64,000 bases of DNA from Candidatus Latescibacterota bacterium (GTDB taxonomy: Bacteria > JAAXHH01): contig JAJEHX010000053.1 in NCBI GenBank assembly GCA_022823465.1, forward strand, positions 124,001 to 188,000, read 5' to 3'. This document shows positions 7,946 through 14,629 of the stretch, in pieces; position 1 is the first letter of the stretch; each line of letters begins with the position of its first letter. A program made the position numbers and the translations under genes. The notes under the pieces are model-generated. The model was not told the origin of the DNA and did no database searches. It was given only the letters and a program-made list of their open reading frames with translations.

Positions 7946-8470
7946 ATGGCAGACGAATCGTCCGGAAAGTCGACAAAGCCGACGGCGAAGGCCGCTTCGA
8001 AAAAGACCGGCGCGATGACCACCTCGAAAAAGACCGACGCAAGGGCCGCCCCAAAAGGGGCAGGTAAGAAGCCGGTTCTCCTGTCGGGCGGCAACCCTCA
8101 GATCGCGAAGGCCGACGGAGACGCCCCGGTGCAGGCCTACATCGCGGCCATGCCGGGCTGGAAGAGCGATGTGGGACGCCGCCTCGACGAACTCATCGTC
8201 CGCACCGTGCCCGGCGTGCGCAAGGCCGTGAGGTGGAACTCGCCCTTCTATGGCATCGAGGACCAGGGCTGGTTCCTGAGTTACCACGTATTCACGCGCT
8301 ACGTGAAGGTGACGTTCTTCCAGGGCGCGGCGCTCAGGCCCGTCCCTCCCGGATCGGGCAAGGACAAGGACTCGCGCTGGATCGACATCTACGAGGGCGA
8401 ATTCGACGCGGAGCAACTGGCGGGTTGGATCCGGCAGGCGGCCTCAATACCCGGTTGGCGTGGGTTCTGA
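7946..8470 (+). CDS. DUF1801 (YdhG-like) protein
   Basis: The 174-residue protein starts with a Lys/Ala-rich low-complexity tail (about residues 7-52, KKT.. repeats like those of histone-H1-like proteins). A DUF1801 domain follows: VQAYIAAMPGWKSDVGRRLD, VPGVRKAVRWNSPFYGIED, then WFLSYHVFTRYVKVTFFQG. DUF1801 proteins are small cytoplasmic alpha/beta proteins of unknown biochemical role, some related to iron-sulfur or frataxin-like folds. The gene is divergent from the antiporter. The ribosome binding site is weak. The basic tail suggests nucleic-acid contact, which is inference. Confidence 0.8.
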   Translation: MADESSGKSTKPTAKAASKKTGAMTTSKKTDARAAPKGAGKKPVLLSGGNPQIAKADGDAPVQAYIAAMPGWKSDVGRRLDELIVRTVPGVRKAVRWNSPFYGIEDQGWFLSYHVFTRYVKVTFFQGAALRPVPPGSGKDKDSRWIDIYEGEFDAEQLAGWIRQAASIPGWRGF

Positions 8471-8619
8471 CAAGTAGTGAGAGGGAGAACCTTCCGGGCT
8501 GCTGGGACTGCTGGGGCTGCCGGGTCGCCAGGCCTGCTAAATCCCACCCGGGAGTGCGAACAGGCCGGACCGTCGGCTGCGGATTGAATTGTGCCATCCA
8601 ATACAGTTGTTATAGGCGG

Positions 8620-8985
8620 TCAGCGCCCTACGTTCAGATCAACTCCCGGCAACAGCGCCAGCGGGCACGGACAAGACTTCTCGGTCAACATGCCGACCTG
8701 TTCTTCCAGGCTATCGATCAATAAATCCTGTTTCTCGAGCCCACCGGCAAGCGACTCATCAAGCGGCGTGTTATGCTGGTAACCCCGCTGGTGCATTTCC
8801 GCGACCAGCGCTTCATGCCGATTGAACAGTGCCGCTAGACGGCCGATCCAACGCTTCGTCTCCCGATGCTCCCGGTATCCGGTTTTGCCCAGCGTAATTA
8901 CGTTCCACAGGCCGTGCAGCTCCCGGTGTTCACCGAGTAGGTGTTGACGACAAAGGATCGAAGGGGGAACGTCCCAGATACGCAT
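8620..8985 (-). CDS. Pyrimidine dimer DNA glycosylase (DenV/Pyr_excise family)
   Basis: The 121-residue protein begins MRIWDVPPSILCRQHLLGEH and continues RELHGLWNVITLGKTGYREH and RLAALFNRHEALVAEMHQRG. This is the Pyr_excise family related to T4 endonuclease V, which removes UV-induced cyclobutane dimers through an N-terminal amine and a glutamate. E22 in REL matches the catalytic Glu23 of T4 EndoV, and the H15/R21 context is conserved. Residue 2 is Arg where T4 has Thr; this MRIWD start is common in bacterial homologs. It is a single gene with no obvious operon partner. Confidence 0.85.
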   Translation of the reverse strand: MRIWDVPPSILCRQHLLGEHRELHGLWNVITLGKTGYREHRETKRWIGRLAALFNRHEALVAEMHQRGYQHNTPLDESLAGGLEKQDLLIDSLEEQVGMLTEKSCPCPLALLPGVDLNVGR

Positions 8986-9039
8986 GGCGAACGCCCACCG
9001 AAGTGGGTCCGATTGTGCGTTTAGTTTCTGAGGCGGCGT

Positions 9040-9459
9040 TCAGTTACCGAAAGGGCTTCGGATGGTCAAACCCTCAATCTGCTCTCCATGCCGAAGGTCT
9101 TCGCTGTATAGCGTTTCACAGCCTGATTCTATTGCTGCCGCAATGATCAGACTGTCATAGAATCTGTATCTGAAGCGGGCCTGAAGACTAAGGCCACGCT
9201 GGTATAGTTCCTCGCTTGGATTTACCTTCCAAAGCGGCATCAACACATGTTCGAAAATACGCCGGACCTGATGTGGCGCCGCATTCAGCTTAACCGTTAG
9301 GACACTTACTGTTTCCTGGACAACCTGGTAGCTTATGCAGCCATTTCTGTCTTCCAACGCTTGCTGGACCAGGTTTTCCGACCTCGTACGCTTGTGATCA
9401 TCTGTTTCGTCAAACAGGTAAATGAAGATATTCGTGTCCAGGAAGTAGTCAGCGCTCAT
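9040..9459 (-). CDS. PIN-domain ribonuclease toxin (VapC-like)
   Basis: The 139-residue PIN domain carries acidic residues at the expected places: D8 in YFLDTNIFIYLFD, E in QVVQETVSVL, D in FRYRFYDSLIIAAA, and SEDL near the C-terminus. VapC-type PIN toxins cleave tRNA or rRNA. It is co-directional with, and overlaps by 11 bases, the upstream antitoxin. All catalytic acids are present, so it looks functional. Confidence 0.88.
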   Translation of the reverse strand: MSADYFLDTNIFIYLFDETDDHKRTRSENLVQQALEDRNGCISYQVVQETVSVLTVKLNAAPHQVRRIFEHVLMPLWKVNPSEELYQRGLSLQARFRYRFYDSLIIAAAIESGCETLYSEDLRHGEQIEGLTIRSPFGN

Positions 9460-9673
9460 TCATTTCGTCCCGGGTGAACTTGCGACCGCCAGTGGATATG
9501 TTGCTTTGCAACTCGTGGATGACACGCATGGCTTCGGTAGCCCGCTGTTCGCGACGAGCGTAGTCTTCTAACCATAGTCGGAATTGTTGATTTAAAGTCG
9601 TATGTTCCGAAACGGCCTGCCGACGCGCAGCTTCTATCAGGTTCTCGTCCGCACTAAGCGTGATGTTTTTCAT
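9449..9673 (-). CDS. Ribbon-helix-helix antitoxin of the PIN toxin
   Basis: The 74-residue protein begins with an RHH-like strand-helix-helix (MKNITLSADENLIEAARRQA, then TTLNQQFRLWLEDYARRE) followed by a charged tail (FTRDEMNER) that would wrap the PIN toxin. GGAGG lies a few bases upstream of the ATG. It is the first gene of the pair and overlaps the toxin start by 11 bases. It should both neutralise the toxin and repress the operon. Confidence 0.82.
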   Translation of the reverse strand: MKNITLSADENLIEAARRQAVSEHTTLNQQFRLWLEDYARREQRATEAMRVIHELQSNISTGGRKFTRDEMNER

Positions 9674-9865
9674 GATTGCCTCCTTCTGGTCGCTTCTTCA
9701 TTGCTTCCTCTTTGCCGCCTCCTTTAGTCGACTCCATTAAAACAAGATTCACGAGGTTAGTGTACACTATTTTCGTGTAAAAGTCAACAAAGTTGCCGGT
9801 GCGTCCTGGAGAAACCTTCGCCGTCTTGGATTTTGAAATGGAGACACAGACAACACGGGGTCAAC

Positions 9866-11515
9866 CTAGCGGCAGAAGCAGGAGGTTTCGATGAGAACGT
9901 CTGCGCGGGCCTTCGCGAACTCCAGCCGCTGTCGCAGCAGGCGAAGCTCGTTGGCATCTCCCCCGTGTTCGACGCATTCGACCAGCCCCTGGAGCGCCCA
10001 TACGTTGTCGGGATGCTGGCAGCAGCGCGCCAGGTTTTGGTCGAAGCCGAGGTCGGCGCGGAACACGGCTTCGGCTTCGCTGAACAGGCCCTGCTCGGCG
10101 AGGAGGGCGCCGAGGGCGTGGCGCGGGGGATGCATCCAGGCCCAGGGTTCGGTGTAATTTAGCGCGTCGTCGCGCGAGACGGCAAGGCGCAGGCTGTCGA
10201 ATGCGCGGTCGTAGTTCCCCTTCCTGTATTCGAGTTCGCCGTCGAGCATGGCCGCGCCGATGCGGAGCATGTCCCGAACGGTGTTGCTGAGAAAGATCGC
10301 GTCTTCGGGGATTGCTGCCGCCGCTAGTTCGAACGCGTCACGGGCGGCTTCGGCCTCTTCGATCCGACCGAGGGCGGCGTGCGCCACGCCCTGTCCGTAG
10401 GCGTGCATGGCGGTTTCGATAGGGCGCAGCGTGCGCTCTTCGGGTACGGGCGATGCGATCAGGTCGTGCCAGCGGCCGAAGCGAACCGAAACGTGGATGC
10501 TCATGGCGGAGTAGCCGTCGAGGATGGAGGCCATGAATGGCGCGCTCCCGGCGATCAGTTCGGGCGTGGCCATCGCGCGGATCCGGTCGGCGGCCTGGGT
10601 GGCTTTGCCGAACTGGCCGAGAAACATGGCGGTGTACATGTAGAGATGGAGGTCGTGGCACCGCATGGTGGTGTAGAAGTTCTGGTCCCCGGCATAGGCC
10701 AGGTACTTGTCGTCGGCTGAGACCGCCCGTTCGCTCTGGACTACCGACTGCGCCCAGTCGCCGCAGAGGACGTAGATGTGGGCCGACATGTGCTCCAGGT
10801 GGCCGGCGTCGGGCAGCAGCCCGCGCAACATATCGGCCGCCTTGAGCCCGCGCTCCGGCATGGGCGACATTTCCAGCATATGGATGTACAGGTGGCAGAT
10901 GCCCGGATGGATGGGCCCGGTACGCTCGATCCGTTCCATCCAGGATTCCATCACCGGCATCACCTCGCTCGTGTGGCCGAGCGGGTTGGGCTGCCCGGTC
11001 TGAAGATCCCAGAGCTGGCGCGGCGTGCAGTTCATTGCCGCGTCGAAATAGAGGGCGGCGACGTCGGGATCATCCTCAAATGCCTGGCGCGTGTCGCGCA
11101 TCGCGGCTGCATATTCCCAGTGCCAGGTGTCCAGCACCTCGGTGTCGCGTTCGTCGTTATTCCGGTAACGCTTTGCCAGCGCCCGGATGAGGGCCTGCTC
11201 GGCCGGTGTCCCATCGCCGGCGAGCGAGATCGCGGTCGTCACCGCGTCATGGCAGATCGGCAGGACTTCGGCGATTTCGGCTTCCGTGTACCTGAGCCAG
11301 GCCCGGTTGTAGTGGGGGCCGTTCGCGTAGGCGATCCCCCACCAGGCCATCGCGCAGGCGGGGTCCGCTTCGGCCGTGCGCCTGAAGCAGTCAACCGCTT
11401 CTTCATGGTTGAAGCCGTAGGTCCAGTTCAGGCCGCGATCGAACCAGCGTTGTGCGGTGTCCGAGTCCGTCGTGACCTTCCGGGACCAGCTTCCAAGATC
11501 GAAATCATAGCTCAT
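9866..11515 (-). CDS. Tetratricopeptide-repeat protein, 549 aa
   Basis: The protein lacks a signal peptide and starts MSYDFDLGSWSRKVTTDSDT followed by RWFDRGLNWTYGFNHEEAVD, which is a TPR helix pair. Further TPR-like helix pairs are spaced through the chain (for example AAMDTRQ.., YMYTAMFLGQFGKATQAADR, AYGQGVAHAALGRIEEAEAA, LGALLAEQGLFSEAEAVFRA). This long TPR family is widespread in proteobacteria and uncultured phyla and has no assigned reaction. It is probably a cytoplasmic scaffold. The C-terminus ends ETSCFCR with two cysteines, which may be incidental. The gene stands alone on the minus strand. Confidence 0.8.
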   Translation of the reverse strand: MSYDFDLGSWSRKVTTDSDTAQRWFDRGLNWTYGFNHEEAVDCFRRTAEADPACAMAWWGIAYANGPHYNRAWLRYTEAEIAEVLPICHDAVTTAISLAGDGTPAEQALIRALAKRYRNNDERDTEVLDTWHWEYAAAMRDTRQAFEDDPDVAALYFDAAMNCTPRQLWDLQTGQPNPLGHTSEVMPVMESWMERIERTGPIHPGICHLYIHMLEMSPMPERGLKAADMLRGLLPDAGHLEHMSAHIYVLCGDWAQSVVQSERAVSADDKYLAYAGDQNFYTTMRCHDLHLYMYTAMFLGQFGKATQAADRIRAMATPELIAGSAPFMASILDGYSAMSIHVSVRFGRWHDLIASPVPEERTLRPIETAMHAYGQGVAHAALGRIEEAEAARDAFELAAAAIPEDAIFLSNTVRDMLRIGAAMLDGELEYRKGNYDRAFDSLRLAVSRDDALNYTEPWAWMHPPRHALGALLAEQGLFSEAEAVFRADLGFDQNLARCCQHPDNVWALQGLVECVEHGGDANELRLLRQRLEFAKARADVLIETSCFCR

Positions 11516-11697
11516 GTTGGTTGTCTCGTGGTTGATCGGTTGCCGGTAGCTGAGCCTGCGCGGCCGTCGGTTGCCAGACTTAAGCGGCCATCGGTTGCGA
11601 GGTTCACGCGCCCCATCGATCGACAGCTCACGAGTTTGATGGGCGGTCGGCGTACGCGGCCGGCGGATATCTGCGTGCGCGGCCGGCGTTCGACGCC

Positions 11698-12510
11698 TTA
11701 CGCGGGCTCATGGTAACCAGCGGCATCGGCGGCCTGCGCCCATTCCAAAGTACGATTAAATGTCTCGCGCGTCACCTTCTCGAATCCCTCGATGAGGAGC
11801 GATTCCCTGAATGGGGTGAACCAGGTCCGCGAATGGGCTGCCGAGAAGGCCTCGCGCAGACGATCGACCGTGTGCCGGGGCATCGTCGGCACGGCGACGA
11901 ATGCCGGCATCGGTACAGACTCTGTCGCGTCCAATAAGCGGACTTTCTCCGTCAGCCCTGGCTGGTACTTCCTGGAGAGCATGTGCCAGTAGGCGTCCAG
12001 CGGGCCGATGTCGATACTGCCGTCCGCCACGCTTTCCAAGATGCGCCTTGCCGTGACGAGATTGCCGACGGAGCGGCGGTAGAGACGCGGACGATCCTCG
12101 CTGCGGTAGGCCAGAAGATGATGTCTCAATGCGTTGAAGCCTGACTGCGAGTGCGCGACGGTCCAGCCCACGGTGCCGCCGAAGGTGTCGGATAACTCGC
12201 GATAAGGCGCATCGTCGCGCACGATCAGGTCGGTCCGGGACAGCGCCTTTCCCCCGGCCCAGGACGCGGCCGGGATGGGCGATGCCAGGGGCACGACGTC
12301 GGCAAGGTCGAGCGCGATCGGGTATCCGCACATTTGCACGCATCCGATGTCGCCGCGGCGCCAGAGCTCCTCGAGCGGCTGCGGCGCCGGGTACGGGACG
12401 TAGTCGAACGACGTGCCGGCATCCTCGGCGACGTGGGCGATGAGATCCCTCCAGGCCGCCTCGGCTTCGGGGCTCACGGCGTACATTCGGGCGTTGGAGA
12501 CGAATGCCAT
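11698..12510 (-). CDS. PhnD-like phosphate/phosphonate-type binding protein without a signal peptide
   Basis: The 270-residue protein resembles PhnD/SsuA-type periplasmic binding folds. It reads YVPYPAPQPLEELWRRGDIG, CVQMCGYPIALDL, a hinge region GGTVGWTVAHSQSGFNALRH, and DGSIDIGPLDAYWHMLSRK. The start MAFVSNARMY goes straight into the first strand, with no signal peptide and no upstream in-frame extension. This stand-alone cytoplasmic type is seen in some bacteria without transporter genes. The role may be ligand sensing rather than uptake. No ABC permease or ATPase is adjacent. The next gene on this strand is the HigA antitoxin, 13 bp upstream. Confidence 0.75.
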   Translation of the reverse strand: MAFVSNARMYAVSPEAEAAWRDLIAHVAEDAGTSFDYVPYPAPQPLEELWRRGDIGCVQMCGYPIALDLADVVPLASPIPAASWAGGKALSRTDLIVRDDAPYRELSDTFGGTVGWTVAHSQSGFNALRHHLLAYRSEDRPRLYRRSVGNLVTARRILESVADGSIDIGPLDAYWHMLSRKYQPGLTEKVRLLDATESVPMPAFVAVPTMPRHTVDRLREAFSAAHSRTWFTPFRESLLIEGFEKVTRETFNRTLEWAQAADAAGYHEPA

Positions 12511-12522
12511 CGGCAGAGGCCT

Positions 12523-12813
12523 TCAGGTTAGTGGTACGTAGCGCTCAACCTCGATCTGATCCTCTTTCGCCTGAGCCTGCGCGACGTCGTAAGCTGCCTG
12601 CAGACGTATCCAGGTCTCCGTGGTCGAGCCGAAGGCCTTTGCCAGCCGGACCGCCATGTCGCCGGATACGCGCGAACGGCAATTCACCAGATTGGAAAGT
12701 GCCTGACGGCTGACCCCCAGCGCCCTGGCGCCCTCGGTAACACTCAGACCAAGCGGCTCCAGGCAGGACACGCGTACCACCTTGCCAGGGTGTGGCGGGT
12801 TCTTCATCGGCAT
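12523..12813 (-). CDS. higA: HigA-family antitoxin (XRE HTH), toxin partner truncated
   Basis: The 96-residue protein has the HigA signature MKNPPHPGKVVR, then LGLSVTEGARALGVSRQALS with a helix-turn-helix, and AVRLAKAFGSTTETWIRLQA. The start ATG at 12813 is chosen over a longer frame because AGGAGG lies 6 bases upstream and the family starts here. It would bind operator DNA and HigB. HigB upstream is only a stub, so the antitoxin is an orphan and may still act as a repressor or cross-neutraliser. Confidence 0.9.
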   Translation of the reverse strand: MPMKNPPHPGKVVRVSCLEPLGLSVTEGARALGVSRQALSNLVNCRSRVSGDMAVRLAKAFGSTTETWIRLQAAYDVAQAQAKEDQIEVERYVPLT

Positions 12814-12905
12814 CGCGATCCTCCTGTATATTCGGGACGGATAAGGCTGGGGTCGCCGCGATTGTAAAGGCGTCTTAGTCCACGATGTTGGAAGCTTTTT
12901 ATCAT
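12804..12905 (-). pseudogene. higB: HigB toxin stub (first 26 residues)
   Basis: ATG at 12905 reads MIKSFQHRGLRRLYNRGDPS then LIRPEY, the conserved N-terminus of HigB (RelE-like mRNA interferase). It then runs directly into the HigA ribosome binding site and stops (TGA 12806-12804) inside the antitoxin gene. The remaining roughly 65 residues, with the catalytic part, are missing, consistent with a clean internal deletion that kept the HigA start signals. A full HigB is about 92 residues. Confidence 0.8.
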
Positions 12906-12915
12906 TGAGTATGTA

Positions 12916-12933
12916 AAGTGTCAATTGACACTT
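12916..12933. promoter_or_regulatory. Perfect 18-bp palindrome, likely HigA operator
   Basis: AAGTGTCAATTGACACTT is its own reverse complement. It lies 10 bp upstream of the HigB stub ATG, where HigA normally binds to repress its promoter, and TTGACA-like elements overlap it. Its role as operator is inference from position and symmetry. Confidence 0.65.
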
Positions 12934-13130
12934 GTCAAGAATGAACTGGAATCCCCGATCTCCTTCCCTGTTGTCGACCGTTTCGTCTTACAAGTACACA
13001 GAGACAGTGATTTCGCTGTTTCACTCAATGTTCATCAATCTCTTCTCTTACTCAGAGACAACCCTCGACGGTCTCCAACCTTAATATTCAACGCTTCAGC
13101 GACCGAATCGGAGCACTTGACTTTATTATG

Positions 13131-13151
13131 AGTATGATATATCGTCATACT
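13131..13151. promoter_or_regulatory. Inverted repeat upstream of mazE-like gene
   Basis: AGTATGA (13131-13137) and TCATACT (13145-13151) form 7-bp arms around TATATCG. A TTGACT lies just upstream (13117-13122). The position, 15 bp before the antitoxin ATG and overlapping a probable promoter, suits autoregulation by the MazE/RHH antitoxin. Inferred only. Confidence 0.5.
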
Positions 13152-13166
13152 GGGAGGCGACATGTA

Positions 13167-13406
13167 ATGAAATCCAAAATCGCTATCACATTGGACGAGA
13201 AAATCGTCAAGCAACTCGACTGGTTAATTATGCAGCAGTCATACAAGAACAGAAGCCAGGCGATCGAGGAAGCCGTTTCGGAGAAGCTGGATCGACTCAA
13301 ACGGGGTCGATTGGCACGAGAATGTGCGAAACTGGAGCCTGTCGAAGAACAGGAACTGGCTGAAGAAGGTTTCGAAGAGGATTCGGCTAATTGGCCCGAA
13401 TATTGA
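13167..13406 (+). CDS. Ribbon-helix-helix antitoxin (MazE/CopG-like)
   Basis: ATG at 13167 is preferred to an upstream ATG at 13128 because GGGAGG lies about 10 bases before it and MKSKIAITLDEKIVKQLDWL is the natural start of an RHH domain. Helices NRSQAIEEAVSEKLDRLKRG follow, then an acidic tail (EEQELAEEGFEED) that should block the MazF RNA site. It is 79 residues long and the toxin gene overlaps its last 16 bases. Confidence 0.88.
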   Translation: MKSKIAITLDEKIVKQLDWLIMQQSYKNRSQAIEEAVSEKLDRLKRGRLARECAKLEPVEEQELAEEGFEEDSANWPEY

Positions 13407-13729
13407 GAGGTGAAATCCGCTGGGCCGACCTGAGTCCCGCACGTGGCCAGGAGCAGGCCGGACGTCGCCCCGTACTTATCCTGAGCCATGAGGTCTTCAA
13501 TGAGCGATCCGGTACGGTCATCGCCATGGCGATCACGGGACAACCTCAACGAGCGGGATTCCCTCTGACTCTTCCCCTGGATTCAAAAGATCTGCCGAAA
13601 CAATCCTGGGTCAAGATCGGACAGGTTCGAACCCTTTCGGTAGATCGAATCGGTCATGTATTGGGACGTTCAACCCCTGAAGAAATGGAACGGACGATCG
13701 AGGGGCTGTACGAGATTATTGGACCTTGA
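13391..13729 (+). CDS. mazF: MazF/PemK-family endoribonuclease toxin
   Basis: The 112-residue MazF fold reads LRGEIRWADLSPARGQEQAG, RRPVLILSHEVFN, then VIAMAITGQPQRAGFPLTLP and SWVKIGQVRTLSVDRIGHVL. Conserved features are the GEIRWADLSP start, the RPVLILS strand, and the QVRTLS/R-I segment that holds the catalytic Arg/Thr. It cleaves single-stranded mRNA at short motifs. Start is TTG at 13391 inside the antitoxin 3' end; a low-use start fits translational coupling. The gene looks intact. Confidence 0.9.
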   Translation: MARILRGEIRWADLSPARGQEQAGRRPVLILSHEVFNERSGTVIAMAITGQPQRAGFPLTLPLDSKDLPKQSWVKIGQVRTLSVDRIGHVLGRSTPEEMERTIEGLYEIIGP

Positions 13730-13804
13730 CGTGTCCGTTTCCCTCTCCTGCATTTCCGCCGTTACAAGCCCTTGGGCGACAAGCATAGCGCATTGGAGTC
13801 AATG

Positions 13805-14039
13805 ATGCCCAAAGTCAGCGAAGCGCCAACTCACGCTTCCGGCCAATCAGTGCCGCGTGGCCGGTATCGAACCGGGTGACGAATGCCGGAGTTTCGTTGA
13901 CGAAGGTCGTATTACGATAGTCCGCCAGCAGTCCGGCAGCGCCTGGGGATGTCTCGCTCATCTTCGAGCGGACGAGACGGTCTCCGATGGGCAGTCGCGC
14001 CAACACGCCATTGAAACGGAGCGGGAACGCCTATCTTGA
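13805..14039 (+). pseudogene. AbrB-type VapB antitoxin, frameshifted
   Basis: ATG 13805 (GGAG 7 bases upstream) reads MPKVSE and then leaves frame. In the next frame the sequence continues RQLTLPANQCRVAGIEPGDE, then FVDEGRITIVRQQSGSAWGC and LAHLRADETVSDGQ. That is an AbrB/SpoVT swapped-hairpin antitoxin with its C-terminal toxin-binding tail. One extra G at 13823 explains the break. The last codons overlap the VapC start as TTGA. The gene is most likely dead, unless a base error is involved. Confidence 0.72.
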
Positions 14040-14314
14040 TTGCAGTGGACACCAACGTACTGCTCCGCTATCGCGCAACCAGGGATGACATAATCGCCGT
14101 CGTCGAAAAACTATTGCAGGAACCCAACGTGCGCTTTGAGGACGATGAAGTGATCTGGAGCGCCTTGCAGGCGTATCGTGAGACGGAGGCGAACTTCGCC
14201 GATGCCCTGATCGTGCACAAGGCGCTTAAAACGGCAGCAATCGATGATGAGTTGCAGGCTGTTTACACCTTCGACACCACTGATTTGCAGTTGCCCTCTA
14301 CCGCCAAGCCGTAG
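14036..14314 (+). pseudogene. VapC PIN toxin with internal deletion
   Basis: The frame starts with TTG and MIAVDTNVLLRY, the first PIN strand and catalytic Asp. It jumps directly to RATRDDIIAVVEKLLQEPNV, RFEDDEVIWSALQAYRETEA and NFADALIVHKALKTAAID. It ends VYTFDTTDLQLPSTAKP, the normal VapC C-terminus. About 45-50 residues holding the second acidic residue and central helices are missing (92 residues instead of about 135-140). The deletion keeps the frame. With the frameshifted antitoxin just upstream, this VapBC locus is inactive. Confidence 0.78.
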
Positions 14315-14328
14315 CGCCGCCGCGGCTC

Positions 14329-14581
14329 GTATCGACCACCGACCCGAACCAAGACCGCGCCGTCTGCGCCAACCTGGTCCCGGAACTGAACGTTAACAAC
14401 GTCAATCAGCTCTGTATCGGACATCACCTACATTAGTCTGGCTCGTGAATGGGTCTAGCTGACGGTGATCCTCGACGCCTGCGGCAGACGGTGCATCGGC
14501 TAGGCACTGGACCGGACCCTCAATGCCCGCCTCGCCCTTGAGGCCCTGGACTACAATCACCGGCCGAGTTCGAGCAAATAA
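14329..14581 (+). pseudogene. IS3-family transposase (OrfB, rve domain) fragment
   Basis: Frame-by-frame reading gives STTDPNQDRAVCANLVPELN then NQLCI. After a frameshift near 14427 it reads DITYISLAREWV*LTVILDA and RRCIG*ALDRTLNARLALEA. This matches the IS3 OrfB core (DITYIRL..VYLAVILDAFSRR..GWALDRTL), including the first two catalytic Asp. Both in-frame stops are TAG and replace the Tyr and Trp codons of the family. The 5' part, third acidic residue and inverted repeats are not visible. It is a decayed insertion next to the broken VapBC. Confidence 0.75.
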
Positions 14582-14629
14582 GGACACGTGTAAGAATGTA
14601 GCTTAACTGGTTGTCAATTTTGGGGTGCA

